Under the pieces are notes generated by a model. That model made no database searches, was not told the DNA's origin, and saw only the letters and a list, made by a program, of their open reading frames with translations. This document shows, piece after piece, positions 1-5,350 of a stretch of DNA of 7,700 nucleotides; the first letter of the stretch is position 1; each line of letters starts with the position of its first letter. The stretch is from contig VAZS01000395.1 of the NCBI GenBank assembly GCA_005884855.1, positions 1-7,700 of the forward strand, written 5' to 3'. The DNA is from Alphaproteobacteria bacterium. GTDB lineage: Bacteria > Pseudomonadota > Alphaproteobacteria > Rhizobiales > Xanthobacteraceae. A program made the position numbers and the translations under genes.

Positions 1-1438
1 AATCCTCCACCACCCGGCCCGCAAAGATGATCCCTTGCACGGGGTCATCAGGATCGACAAACACGCCAGCGTCGCCGATGCAGTAAAAGCCTTCGTCGTC
101 GAATGCCGCCCTGGTGAGATCGGGCTGGCCGAAATAGCCGGGCGTGACGTTGACGCCGCGCAGGCGCAATTCATATTTCGATCCGACCGGCACCATCTTC
201 AACTCGACGCCGGGAAACGGCAGCCCGATCAGCCCGACCCGCTCGGTATCCCAATAAGTTCCGGTCGAAGTCGGTGCGGTCTCGGTCGAGCCCCAGCCGG
301 TGTAGAACACGATGCGCTCGCCGGTGGCGCGCACCGCCAAGGCCTGCATCCGCTCATAGAGATCGTCGGGCAGACGCGCGCCGCCATAGGCCATCAGCCC
401 CAAATTCCTGAAGAAGCTGCGGCACAGGGCGTCGTCCTTTTCCATCGCTGCGGCAAGCGCGGCATAGCCTGCCGGCACGTTAGCGTAATAGGTCGGCGAG
501 ATCTCATGCAGGTTACGCAGCGTCTCTTCGATCATGCCCGGCACCGGCCGCCCGTCGTCGATGTAGAGCGTGCCGCCTTCGGTCAGCACCGGATTGAACA
601 GCGCATTGCCGCCCATGGTATGATTCCAGGGCATCCAGTCGAGGTAAGTCGCCTGCGGCGCGTTCGGATCACGCGGCCGCACCTGCATTATCATCGCGGC
701 ATTGGCGCACATCATGCGTTGCGTGTTGATGACCGCCTTGGGCATCCCGGTTGAACCCGACGTGAACAGCAGCTTGCCCACCGTATCCGGGGTGATTGCT
801 GCAACGGATTGCTCGACCTCGTTGGTCACGGGCGTTGCCGCAAGCTGCGCGAATGCCACGCTCTGGATGTCTTCGCACCCTCGCGTGACATGGACGACGG
901 TTACGCCCTCGAGATCGAGCGCCTTCAACGCCTTCTCGAAAGCCGGCCCGTCCTGCACCATCACCACGGCTGGCTTGATCAGGCTGAACAGGTATTTCAG
1001 CTTGACGTGGTCGTGGCTCATCAACGAATACGCCGGCGATACCGGGGCTGCCGGAAGCCGCCCTTGCATCGCCGCCAGAGTCATCAAGGCGTGCTCGATG
1101 GAATTGCCGGAAAGGATCGCAACCGGGCTGCCTGGATTCAGCTTCAGATCGAGAAGGGCTTGCGTCAACGCGTCGACGGTGCGCTTGGCTTGTCCGTAAG
1201 ACACCTTGCGCCATTGCCGGTCATCGCCAGCGCGCTGCGCTAGCCAGATTCGCTCTGGCGTCTCACTGGCCCATTTCGCCAACGAGGCCGGGATGTGCCG
1301 ATCATAAGGCCTTAACGGAATCCGCGACTTCAGGATGAGGACGCCGTCCGGCCGCCGCTCGATCGCGATATCGCGATCGAGCCATTCGATTTTGCGAAAA
1401 GCCGGCTTGGTCAAAATCGCGGCTGCACTCCCACTCAT
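1..1438 (-). CDS. Feruloyl-CoA synthase-type acid:CoA ligase (3' end cut by window)
   Basis: An ANL-superfamily ligase that activates a carboxylic acid to its CoA thioester through an acyl-adenylate, probably in the cytosol. I translated 479 uninterrupted codons from the ATG at 1438-1436; the C-terminus lies beyond position 1. Visible motifs are the phosphate-binding loop FTSGSTGMPK (residues 225-234), the adenine-site motif GWGSTET (381-387), the GD motif (455-456) and GRVVED (474-479) just before the C-terminal domain. The stretches SPAYSL (134-139), LDWMPWNHTMGG (266-277) and GGTLYIDDG (288-296) resemble bacterial feruloyl-CoA synthases more than fatty-acyl ligases. That family usually has about 600 residues, so roughly 120-140 are missing. 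GGAG at 1447-1444, five bases before the ATG, supports the start. It is the last visible gene of the tetR-SDR-crotonase-ligase arm. The subfamily call is good; the substrate (ferulate, coumarate or another aryl or branched acid) is inferred. Confidence 0.85.
   Translation of the reverse strand, partial: MSGSAAAILTKPAFRKIEWLDRDIAIERRPDGVLILKSRIPLRPYDRHIPASLAKWASETPERIWLAQRAGDDRQWRKVSYGQAKRTVDALTQALLDLKLNPGSPVAILSGNSIEHALMTLAAMQGRLPAAPVSPAYSLMSHDHVKLKYLFSLIKPAVVMVQDGPAFEKALKALDLEGVTVVHVTRGCEDIQSVAFAQLAATPVTNEVEQSVAAITPDTVGKLLFTSGSTGMPKAVINTQRMMCANAAMIMQVRPRDPNAPQATYLDWMPWNHTMGGNALFNPVLTEGGTLYIDDGRPVPGMIEETLRNLHEISPTYYANVPAGYAALAAAMEKDDALCRSFFRNLGLMAYGGARLPDDLYERMQALAVRATGERIVFYTGWGSTETAPTSTGTYWDTERVGLIGLPFPGVELKMVPVGSKYELRLRGVNVTPGYFGQPDLTRAAFDDEGFYCIGDAGVFVDPDDPVQGIIFAGRVVED
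1357..1382. repeat. Perfect 26-bp palindrome within the ligase coding region
   Basis: The left half reads GCTCGATCGCGAT and the right half is its exact reverse complement, with no mismatch over 26 bases. It encodes the segment LDRDIAIE of the ligase, 56-81 bases downstream of its ATG. On single strands it could fold into an 11-bp stem with a 4-base loop. The function is unknown. It may simply follow from the GATC/CGCG-rich codons used here. Confidence 0.9.
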
Positions 1439-1494
1439 GTCGTCTCCAACGTTCGACTCTCTTCCAGTCTCTTGCGGACCTTGTTCACGCGGTC

Positions 1495-2301
1495 TTATCG
1501 ACTGATATAGACCGGCTTTCGTTTCTCGAGAAAGGCCCTGATGCCTTCACTGAAATCTTCCGATCTGCTGCACAACACCTGATTGCGGTCTTCCATGGCA
1601 ATCACGGCCTCAAGCGAGCCGGCATCGGTACTGATGTTGAGGCATTCTTTCGACAGCCGCAGTGCAACTGGCGAGGCCGCCATCATCGCATCGATGTAGG
1701 GCGCGGCGGCGGCATCGAGCTCGCCCTCATCAACGACCTCGGAAACCAAACCGACCGCCAGCCCCCGCTCGGCGTTTATAAAACGTCCCGTCAGGATCAA
1801 CTCGGAAGCGACGGACACCCCGACCAGCCGCGGCAGAAAATAGCTGGTGCCGATATCGCAGCCGCCGACCCCAAGCTTGATGAAGGCGCAGTTCATCCGC
1901 GCCGACTTGCTGGCGATGCGGATGTCGGCCGCGAGCGCCAATGCAAAACCGCCGCCCGCTGCGGCACCCTGAACCAGCGCGACGATCGGCTGCGGGCATC
2001 GCCGCATCGACATCACGATTTCGGCGATCCGCCGCTGTGAATCCAGCGAGTCCGTTACGCCGGGGAGCTCCTGCTGCCCTGCGCGCCGCGCCATCGCGTG
2101 CTTGAGGTCGAGCCCGGCGCAGAACGAAGATCCCGCGCCCTTCAGCACCACCACGCGTGTGCTGCGGTTGCGCCGCAGCCCTTCGAAGTAGGAGTTGAGC
2201 GCATCTATCAGGCCGGGATCGAGCGCGTTGAGGCTGTCCGGGCGATTGAGCGTCACCCGGTCGACCCCGTCTTGGTGTTCGATCAGCAGCGGCTTGGTCA
2301 C
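1495..2301 (-). CDS. Crotonase-fold protein (enoyl-CoA hydratase/isomerase family), atypical active site
   Basis: A 268-residue protein, normal for a single-domain crotonase. These enzymes bind acyl-CoA and stabilise a thioester enolate; the expected role here is hydration or isomerisation of an enoyl-CoA. The fold shows in the N-terminal DRVTLNRPDSLNAL (14-27), the first oxyanion segment SFCAGLDLK (59-67), the second oxyanion segment GAAAGGG (112-118) with ADIRIA (125-130), and LPRLVG (156-161). By ungapped alignment from memory to rat mitochondrial enoyl-CoA hydratase, the two catalytic glutamates (E144, E164) fall on A120 and F140, so both are absent. D149 in GCDIGTS is a possible replacement acid/base. 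The reaction is therefore uncertain: hydratase, isomerase and C-C lyase remain possible. The start is GTG, backed by a strong Shine-Dalgarno. It lies 44 bases after the SDR stop and 56 before the ligase start, which suggests one operon. Confidence 0.88.
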   Translation of the reverse strand: MTKPLLIEHQDGVDRVTLNRPDSLNALDPGLIDALNSYFEGLRRNRSTRVVVLKGAGSSFCAGLDLKHAMARRAGQQELPGVTDSLDSQRRIAEIVMSMRRCPQPIVALVQGAAAGGGFALALAADIRIASKSARMNCAFIKLGVGGCDIGTSYFLPRLVGVSVASELILTGRFINAERGLAVGLVSEVVDEGELDAAAAPYIDAMMAASPVALRLSKECLNISTDAGSLEAVIAMEDRNQVLCSRSEDFSEGIRAFLEKRKPVYISR

Positions 2302-2306
2302 GCGGC

Positions 2307-2313
2307 TCTCCCT
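2307..2313 (-). promoter_or_regulatory. Ribosome binding site fixing the GTG start of the crotonase
   Basis: Read on the minus strand the site is AGGGAGA, followed by GCCGC and GTG. The GGAG core lies six bases before the start codon. This decides for the GTG at 2301-2299, with no upstream ATG needed. Confidence 0.75.
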
Positions 2314-2318
2314 ATATT

Positions 2319-2340
2319 GTCGTCGTTCGCGGACGACGAC
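2319..2340. repeat. Intergenic hairpin between the SDR and crotonase genes
   Basis: Perfect 8-bp arms GTCGTCGT (2319-2326) and ACGACGAC (2333-2340) enclose the 6-base loop TCGCGG. It fills much of the 44-base gap between the SDR stop and the crotonase start. No T-run follows in the direction of transcription, so it does not look like an intrinsic terminator. It could affect mRNA processing or stability, or be a remnant of a repeat. Confidence 0.6.
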
Positions 2341-2345
2341 AGCGT

Positions 2346-3104
2346 CTAACGTGGCGCCATCCGGATCGCGCCGTCGAGCCGGATCGTCTCCCCGTTCAGC
2401 ATCGGGTTTTCCACGATGTGGACCGCGAGGTTGCCGTATTCGGAGGCGTCGCCCAGCCGCGCCGGATGCGGTACCTGCGCGCCCAGGCTCTTGCGCGCCT
2501 CCTCGTTCAAACCCATCAGCAGCGGAGTCAGGAACAGGCCCGGCGCGATGGTGTTGACGCGAATCTTGAGGCTGGCGAGATCGCGTGCGGCGGGCAGGGT
2601 GAGGCCAACAATGCCGCCCTTTGAGGCCGAGTACGCGATCTGTCCGATCTGGCCTTCATAGGCCGCGACGCTCGCGGTGTTGATGATGGCGCCACGCTCT
2701 TCGCCGACCGGCGCTTCGGTTGCGAGCCGCTCCGCAAACAAGCGCAGCACGTTGAACGTGCCAATCAGATTGACGTTGATGATGCGGACGAATTTTGCGA
2801 GCGGGTAGACCCCATCCTTGCCGACCGTGCGCTGCGATCCGCCGATGCCGGCGCAGTTCACCAATACCCGGGCGACGCCATGCGCAGCCTCGCCCTTGGC
2901 GATCGCCGCCTTGACCTGCTCCTCGTCGGTGACGTCGGCCACCACCGCGACACCTTTCACCTCGGCGGCGACCTTTTCCGCATTCTCCTTGCTTTGATCG
3001 AGCACGGCGATCTTTGCGCCCTTGGCGGCCATCGCGCGCGCGGTGGCGGCGCCGAGGCCGGAGCCACCGCCAGTGATGAGAACCGCAACATCTTTCAACT
3101 GCAT
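2346..3104 (-). CDS. 3-hydroxyacyl-CoA dehydrogenase, HSD10-type short-chain dehydrogenase/reductase
   Basis: A 252-residue classical SDR, expected to oxidise a 3-hydroxyacyl-CoA to the 3-ketoacyl-CoA with NAD. The Rossmann glycine motif is TGGGSGLG (11-18). D36 at the end of beta-strand 2 favours NAD over NADP. NCAG (83-86) matches the structural NNAG motif. The catalytic residues are N112, S145, Y158 and K162 (YSASK). The C-terminal stretch from ARLGD (215-219) through ENPMLNGETIRLDGAIRM (232-249) closely resembles mitochondrial 17-beta-HSD type 10 (3-hydroxyacyl-CoA dehydrogenase type 2), and this makes the call more specific than a generic SDR. The length is close to HSD10, about 260 residues. 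The ATG is preceded by AAGGAAAGG on the minus strand. It lies 56 bases downstream of the TetR gene and would act between the crotonase and the thiolase. Substrate chain or ring type is not determined. Confidence 0.88.
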   Translation of the reverse strand: MQLKDVAVLITGGGSGLGAATARAMAAKGAKIAVLDQSKENAEKVAAEVKGVAVVADVTDEEQVKAAIAKGEAAHGVARVLVNCAGIGGSQRTVGKDGVYPLAKFVRIINVNLIGTFNVLRLFAERLATEAPVGEERGAIINTASVAAYEGQIGQIAYSASKGGIVGLTLPAARDLASLKIRVNTIAPGLFLTPLLMGLNEEARKSLGAQVPHPARLGDASEYGNLAVHIVENPMLNGETIRLDGAIRMAPR

Positions 3105-3160
3105 CGGTAAAACCTTTCCTTGAGCGTTTCTTCTGGTTTGAAATCTCTAAACTCGAATAG

Positions 3161-3838
3161 TCATCCGGACATAGCGACCGCGTCTTCCGTGTTCGCCGTC
3201 AGCATGCCCGCGCAAATCAGCGCTTCCATGTGATGGATGTACTGGCGGCAGACCTCGTCGGTCACCGGCCCAACGCCAGTCACGCGCGACATCGCGTGCC
3301 GTCCGAAAAACAGATGATCGCAGGCGCCGATCAGGCTGGTGTAAAACAGCACCGGGTCGATGTCGCGGAACTCGCCGGCCTTGATGCCTTCCGCGAGCAG
3401 GCGACGGTGAAATTCCAGCAACGGCGCGACAAAGAACTTTGACACTTCATCGGCAGCCTCGGCGCTGCTTTCGTGCAGCAAATAATGGATCAGCCGGTTC
3501 ATATAGGGGAACTGCTGGTAGGCGCGGATGATGCCGGCGATGTGCAGCCTCAGTTTCGCCGTCGGCGTAATCGGCTGGGCCAACAGGTGCTCGATCTGCG
3601 ACATCTCGGTCGCGGCGTCCCGCGCCAACAGCGCCAGCAGCAAACCATCCTTGTTGCCGAAGTGATATTTCACCAAAGCCGCGTTGACGCCGGATTTCTG
3701 CGCGATATCGCTCAGCGACACCTCGATCGAGGATCGCTCGATCATCAGTTCGCTTGCCGCGACAAGCAGTTTCTCGGCGGTGGAATTCTTCCCGCTGGGA
3801 AGTTTCGCCGGTACGATGGTGTTCAACTGTGATCCCAT
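3161..3838 (-). CDS. TetR/AcrR-family transcriptional regulator
   Basis: A 225-residue one-component regulator. The N-terminal DNA-binding domain spans about residues 19-67; its helix-turn-helix is VSLSDIAQKSGVNAALVKYHFGNKDGLL, split here as residues 40-55 and 56-67, with the typical YHF-x-NKD-x-L signature. The remainder (about 75-210) is helical and variable, as expected for a ligand-binding and dimerisation domain; the ligand cannot be read from it but may be an acyl-CoA of the pathway. It opens the minus-strand catabolic operon and diverges from the thiolase, the classic position of a local repressor. A palindrome at 3896-3915 lies 57 bases upstream of its start and is the likely operator. 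The ATG at 3838 has only a weak Shine-Dalgarno (ACAGG, eight bases upstream), which would suit low expression. I see no alternative in-frame ATG or GTG nearby upstream. Confidence 0.9.
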   Translation of the reverse strand: MGSQLNTIVPAKLPSGKNSTAEKLLVAASELMIERSSIEVSLSDIAQKSGVNAALVKYHFGNKDGLLLALLARDAATEMSQIEHLLAQPITPTAKLRLHIAGIIRAYQQFPYMNRLIHYLLHESSAEAADEVSKFFVAPLLEFHRRLLAEGIKAGEFRDIDPVLFYTSLIGACDHLFFGRHAMSRVTGVGPVTDEVCRQYIHHMEALICAGMLTANTEDAVAMSG

Positions 3839-3865
3839 GGCGCGCCTGTCGCAAGATGCGGGCGC

Positions 3866-3894
3866 AGATAACCCGATGCGAGCGCCGCACTCAA
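3866..3894 (-). promoter_or_regulatory. Weak candidate promoter for the tetR operon
   Basis: Read on the minus strand, TTGAGT (3894-3889) is followed after 17 bases by TTATCT (3871-3866). The -35 box matches four of six consensus bases, but the -10 box is poor. It is plausible by position, 28 bases before the TetR start codon and next to the palindrome, but weakly supported. Confidence 0.3.
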
Positions 3895-3895
3895 G

Positions 3896-3915
3896 AGTTA
3901 ATTGATTGATTGACT
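3896..3915. promoter_or_regulatory. Candidate TetR operator (20-bp imperfect palindrome)
   Basis: The sequence AGTTAATTGATTGATTGACT has half-sites AGTTAATTGA and, on the other strand, AGTCAATCAA. Seven of ten positions are identical and the other three are T/C or G/A transitions. It is AT-rich within GC-rich surroundings, lies in the divergent gap between the regulator and the thiolase, and overlaps the -35 box of the thiolase promoter. Size and position suit a TetR dimer site. The three tandem ATTG units here could also by themselves create part of the symmetry. Confidence 0.55.
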
Positions 3916-3938
3916 AAATCCTGCCGTGCCTCTTAAAT
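3910..3938 (+). promoter_or_regulatory. Probable sigma-70-type promoter of the thiolase operon
   Basis: A -35 box TTGACT (3910-3915, five of six consensus bases) and a -10 box TTAAAT (3933-3938, four of six) are separated by exactly 17 bases. Transcription would start near 3945, leaving a leader of about 43 bases before the thiolase ATG. The -35 box lies inside the candidate TetR operator, so a bound repressor would block polymerase. Confidence 0.55.
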
Positions 3939-3974
3939 CCGGCCCATCATTAAAAACAGCACCCCACAACAATC

Positions 3975-3980
3975 AGGGAG
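3975..3980 (+). promoter_or_regulatory. Ribosome binding site of the thiolase
   Basis: AGGGAG lies seven bases before the ATG at 3988. This is a near-ideal spacing and confirms the thiolase start. Confidence 0.75.
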
Positions 3981-3987
3981 AACAGTC

Positions 3988-5160
3988 ATGGCCGAGGCAT
4001 ATATCGTCGCCGCTGCACGCACCGCGGGCGGCCGCAAGGGAGGACGCCTCGCCGGCTGGCATCCGGCGGATCTAGCCGGTTCCGTATTGAACGCATTGAT
4101 TGAGCGCTCCGGCGCCGCGCCCGACCAGATCGAAGACGTGATCATGGGATGCGTGATGCAAGCCGGCGAACAGTCCAACAACGTCGCTCGCAACGCCATC
4201 ATGGCTTCAAAACTGCCGGAGAGCGTGCCGGGAACATCGATCGACCGGCAGTGCGGTTCGTCGCAACAGGCGCTGCATTTCGCCGCACAAGCGGTGATGT
4301 CCGGCAGCATGGATTGCGTGATCGCCGCCGGTGTCGAATCGATGACGCGCGTGCCGATGGGCCTTGCATCGCAATTGCCGGCCAAGAATGGCTTCGGCAC
4401 TTACAAGAGCCCGAACATCGAAAAGCGCTATCCCAACATCGTATTCAGCCAGTTCACCGGCGCCGAGATGATGGCGGAAAAATATGGCCTCTCGAGGAAC
4501 GACCTGGACGAATATTCCTACAACAGCCATCAGCGCGCGATTGCCGCAACCCAGGCCGGCAAATTCAAGGACGAGATCATTCCGCTGCAGATCACGCGCG
4601 CCGATGGTTCGACCGACACCCACCACGTCGACGAAGGCATCCGCTTCGACGTCAGCCTTGATGGCATCAAGGGCGTCAAACTGATCGCGGAAAACGGCAA
4701 GCTCACCGCTGCGAGTTCCAGCCAGATCTGCGACGGCGCCTCCGGCGTGGTTGTCGTCAATGAAAAGGGCCTGAAGTCGCTCGGCGTCAAGCCGATGGCA
4801 CGGATCCATCACATGACCATGATGGGCGGGGACCCCGTGATCATGCTGGATGCGCCCTTGCATGCGACCGAGCGCGCGCTGAAAAAGGCCGGCATGTCGA
4901 TCGACGACATCGACCTGTTCGAAGTGAACGAGGCTTTCGCGTCGGTGCCGACGGCGTGGCTGAAGACCACCGGCGCCGATCCCGCGCGGCTTAATGTGAA
5001 CGGCGGCGCGATTGCGCTCGGCCATCCGCTCGGCGGCTCCGGCACCAAGCTGATGACGACCCTGATCAACGCGCTCAAACAGCGCAACAAGCGGTACGGA
5101 CTGCAGACCATGTGCGAAGGCGGCGGCATGGCCAATGTAACGATCGTGGAGCGGCTGTAA
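3988..5160 (+). CDS. Thiolase (acetyl-CoA acyltransferase family)
   Basis: A 390-residue thiolase, the usual length for a complete homotetramer-type enzyme. It should cleave a 3-ketoacyl-CoA with free CoA to give acetyl-CoA and a shortened acyl-CoA; the reverse condensation is also possible for this family. The nucleophilic cysteine is C89 in DRQCGSSQQA (86-95). NEAFA (314-318), H346 in GHPLGGSG (345-352) and the acid/base cysteine C376 in MCEGGGMAN (375-383) complete the active site. The last motif deviates from the common CxGGGxG by ending in MAN; similar CEGGG endings are familiar to me from catabolic thiolases, so I do not read it as inactivating. It is the first gene of the plus-strand arm, with its own promoter and a strong ribosome binding site. 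Hydratase and dehydrogenase partners lie across the divergent gap. Substrate specificity cannot be read from the sequence. Confidence 0.93.
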   Translation: MAEAYIVAAARTAGGRKGGRLAGWHPADLAGSVLNALIERSGAAPDQIEDVIMGCVMQAGEQSNNVARNAIMASKLPESVPGTSIDRQCGSSQQALHFAAQAVMSGSMDCVIAAGVESMTRVPMGLASQLPAKNGFGTYKSPNIEKRYPNIVFSQFTGAEMMAEKYGLSRNDLDEYSYNSHQRAIAATQAGKFKDEIIPLQITRADGSTDTHHVDEGIRFDVSLDGIKGVKLIAENGKLTAASSSQICDGASGVVVVNEKGLKSLGVKPMARIHHMTMMGGDPVIMLDAPLHATERALKKAGMSIDDIDLFEVNEAFASVPTAWLKTTGADPARLNVNGGAIALGHPLGGSGTKLMTTLINALKQRNKRYGLQTMCEGGGMANVTIVERL

Positions 5161-5171
5161 GTTTTACACTA

Positions 5172-5315
5172 GGTCCTCATCCCGGCGAGCGAGCGAAGGC
5201 AATCCCGAGCCGGGACCGATAACCACAGCCGGAAGAGTTAGCGCGAGACAACTCACTCCGCGCAACTCCATCAGGTTGCCGGCGATGGGTCGCTGCCTTC
5301 GCGGGAAACGGCGCC
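5172..5315. repeat. Degenerate palindromic intergenic repeat between thiolase and acyl-CoA synthetase
   Basis: The 190-base gap contains nested inverted repeats. TCCCGGC (5180-5186) pairs with GCCGGGA (5209-5215) across a 22-base loop. GCGAAGGCA (5193-5201) is the exact reverse complement of TGCCTTCGC (5294-5302), 92 bases apart. The left end, up to CCGGGACCGATAACCACAG, and the right end GATGGGTCGCTGCCTTCGC resemble, from memory, the two ends of a very common Bradyrhizobium intergenic element. The right hairpin is degraded here. Boundaries are approximate and the family match is recalled, not searched. Confidence 0.5.
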
Positions 5316-5341
5316 GATTTTTTCCGAATGAATTGCGCTCG

Positions 5342-5346
5342 AGGAG
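5342..5346 (+). promoter_or_regulatory. Ribosome binding site fixing the acyl-CoA synthetase start at 5351
   Basis: AGGAG (within CGAGGAG) lies four bases before the ATG at 5351. An in-frame TTG at 5276 and ATG at 5285 exist upstream but lie inside the repeat element and lack such a site. The protein family also begins close to the 5351 start, so the 25 extra codons are rejected. Confidence 0.7.
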
Positions 5347-5350
5347 CTCT

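Noticed and set aside
35..754. 239-codon plus-strand open frame at the left edge
   Set aside because: It lies opposite the ligase gene, whose frame has clear family motifs; the plus-strand translation has no recognisable domain and is rich in Arg/His/Gly, as expected for an antisense shadow in GC-rich DNA.
3721..3732. 12-bp palindrome CCTCGATCGAGG inside the TetR gene
   Set aside because: A palindrome of this length is expected once or twice by chance in 7.7 kb, and it lies in the conserved helix-turn-helix coding region.
3933..4400. 155-codon minus-strand open frame covering the thiolase leader and 5' end
   Set aside because: It overlaps the thiolase start and promoter, has no recognisable domain, and is better explained as a shadow.
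4207..5025. 272-codon minus-strand open frame opposite the thiolase
   Set aside because: The thiolase frame has all catalytic motifs. The antisense product shows no domain and its composition is typical of a shadow frame.
5308..5323. Intrinsic terminator suggested by a GC-rich palindrome followed by six T residues
   Set aside because: CGGCGCCG is self-complementary with no room for a loop, so it cannot form a stable hairpin; the T-run alone is not enough.
5276..5350. N-terminal extension of the acyl-CoA synthetase from TTG 5276 or ATG 5285
   Set aside because: The 25 extra codons fall in the repeat element, are Arg-rich and unlike the family N-terminus, and have no ribosome binding site comparable to AGGAG before 5351.
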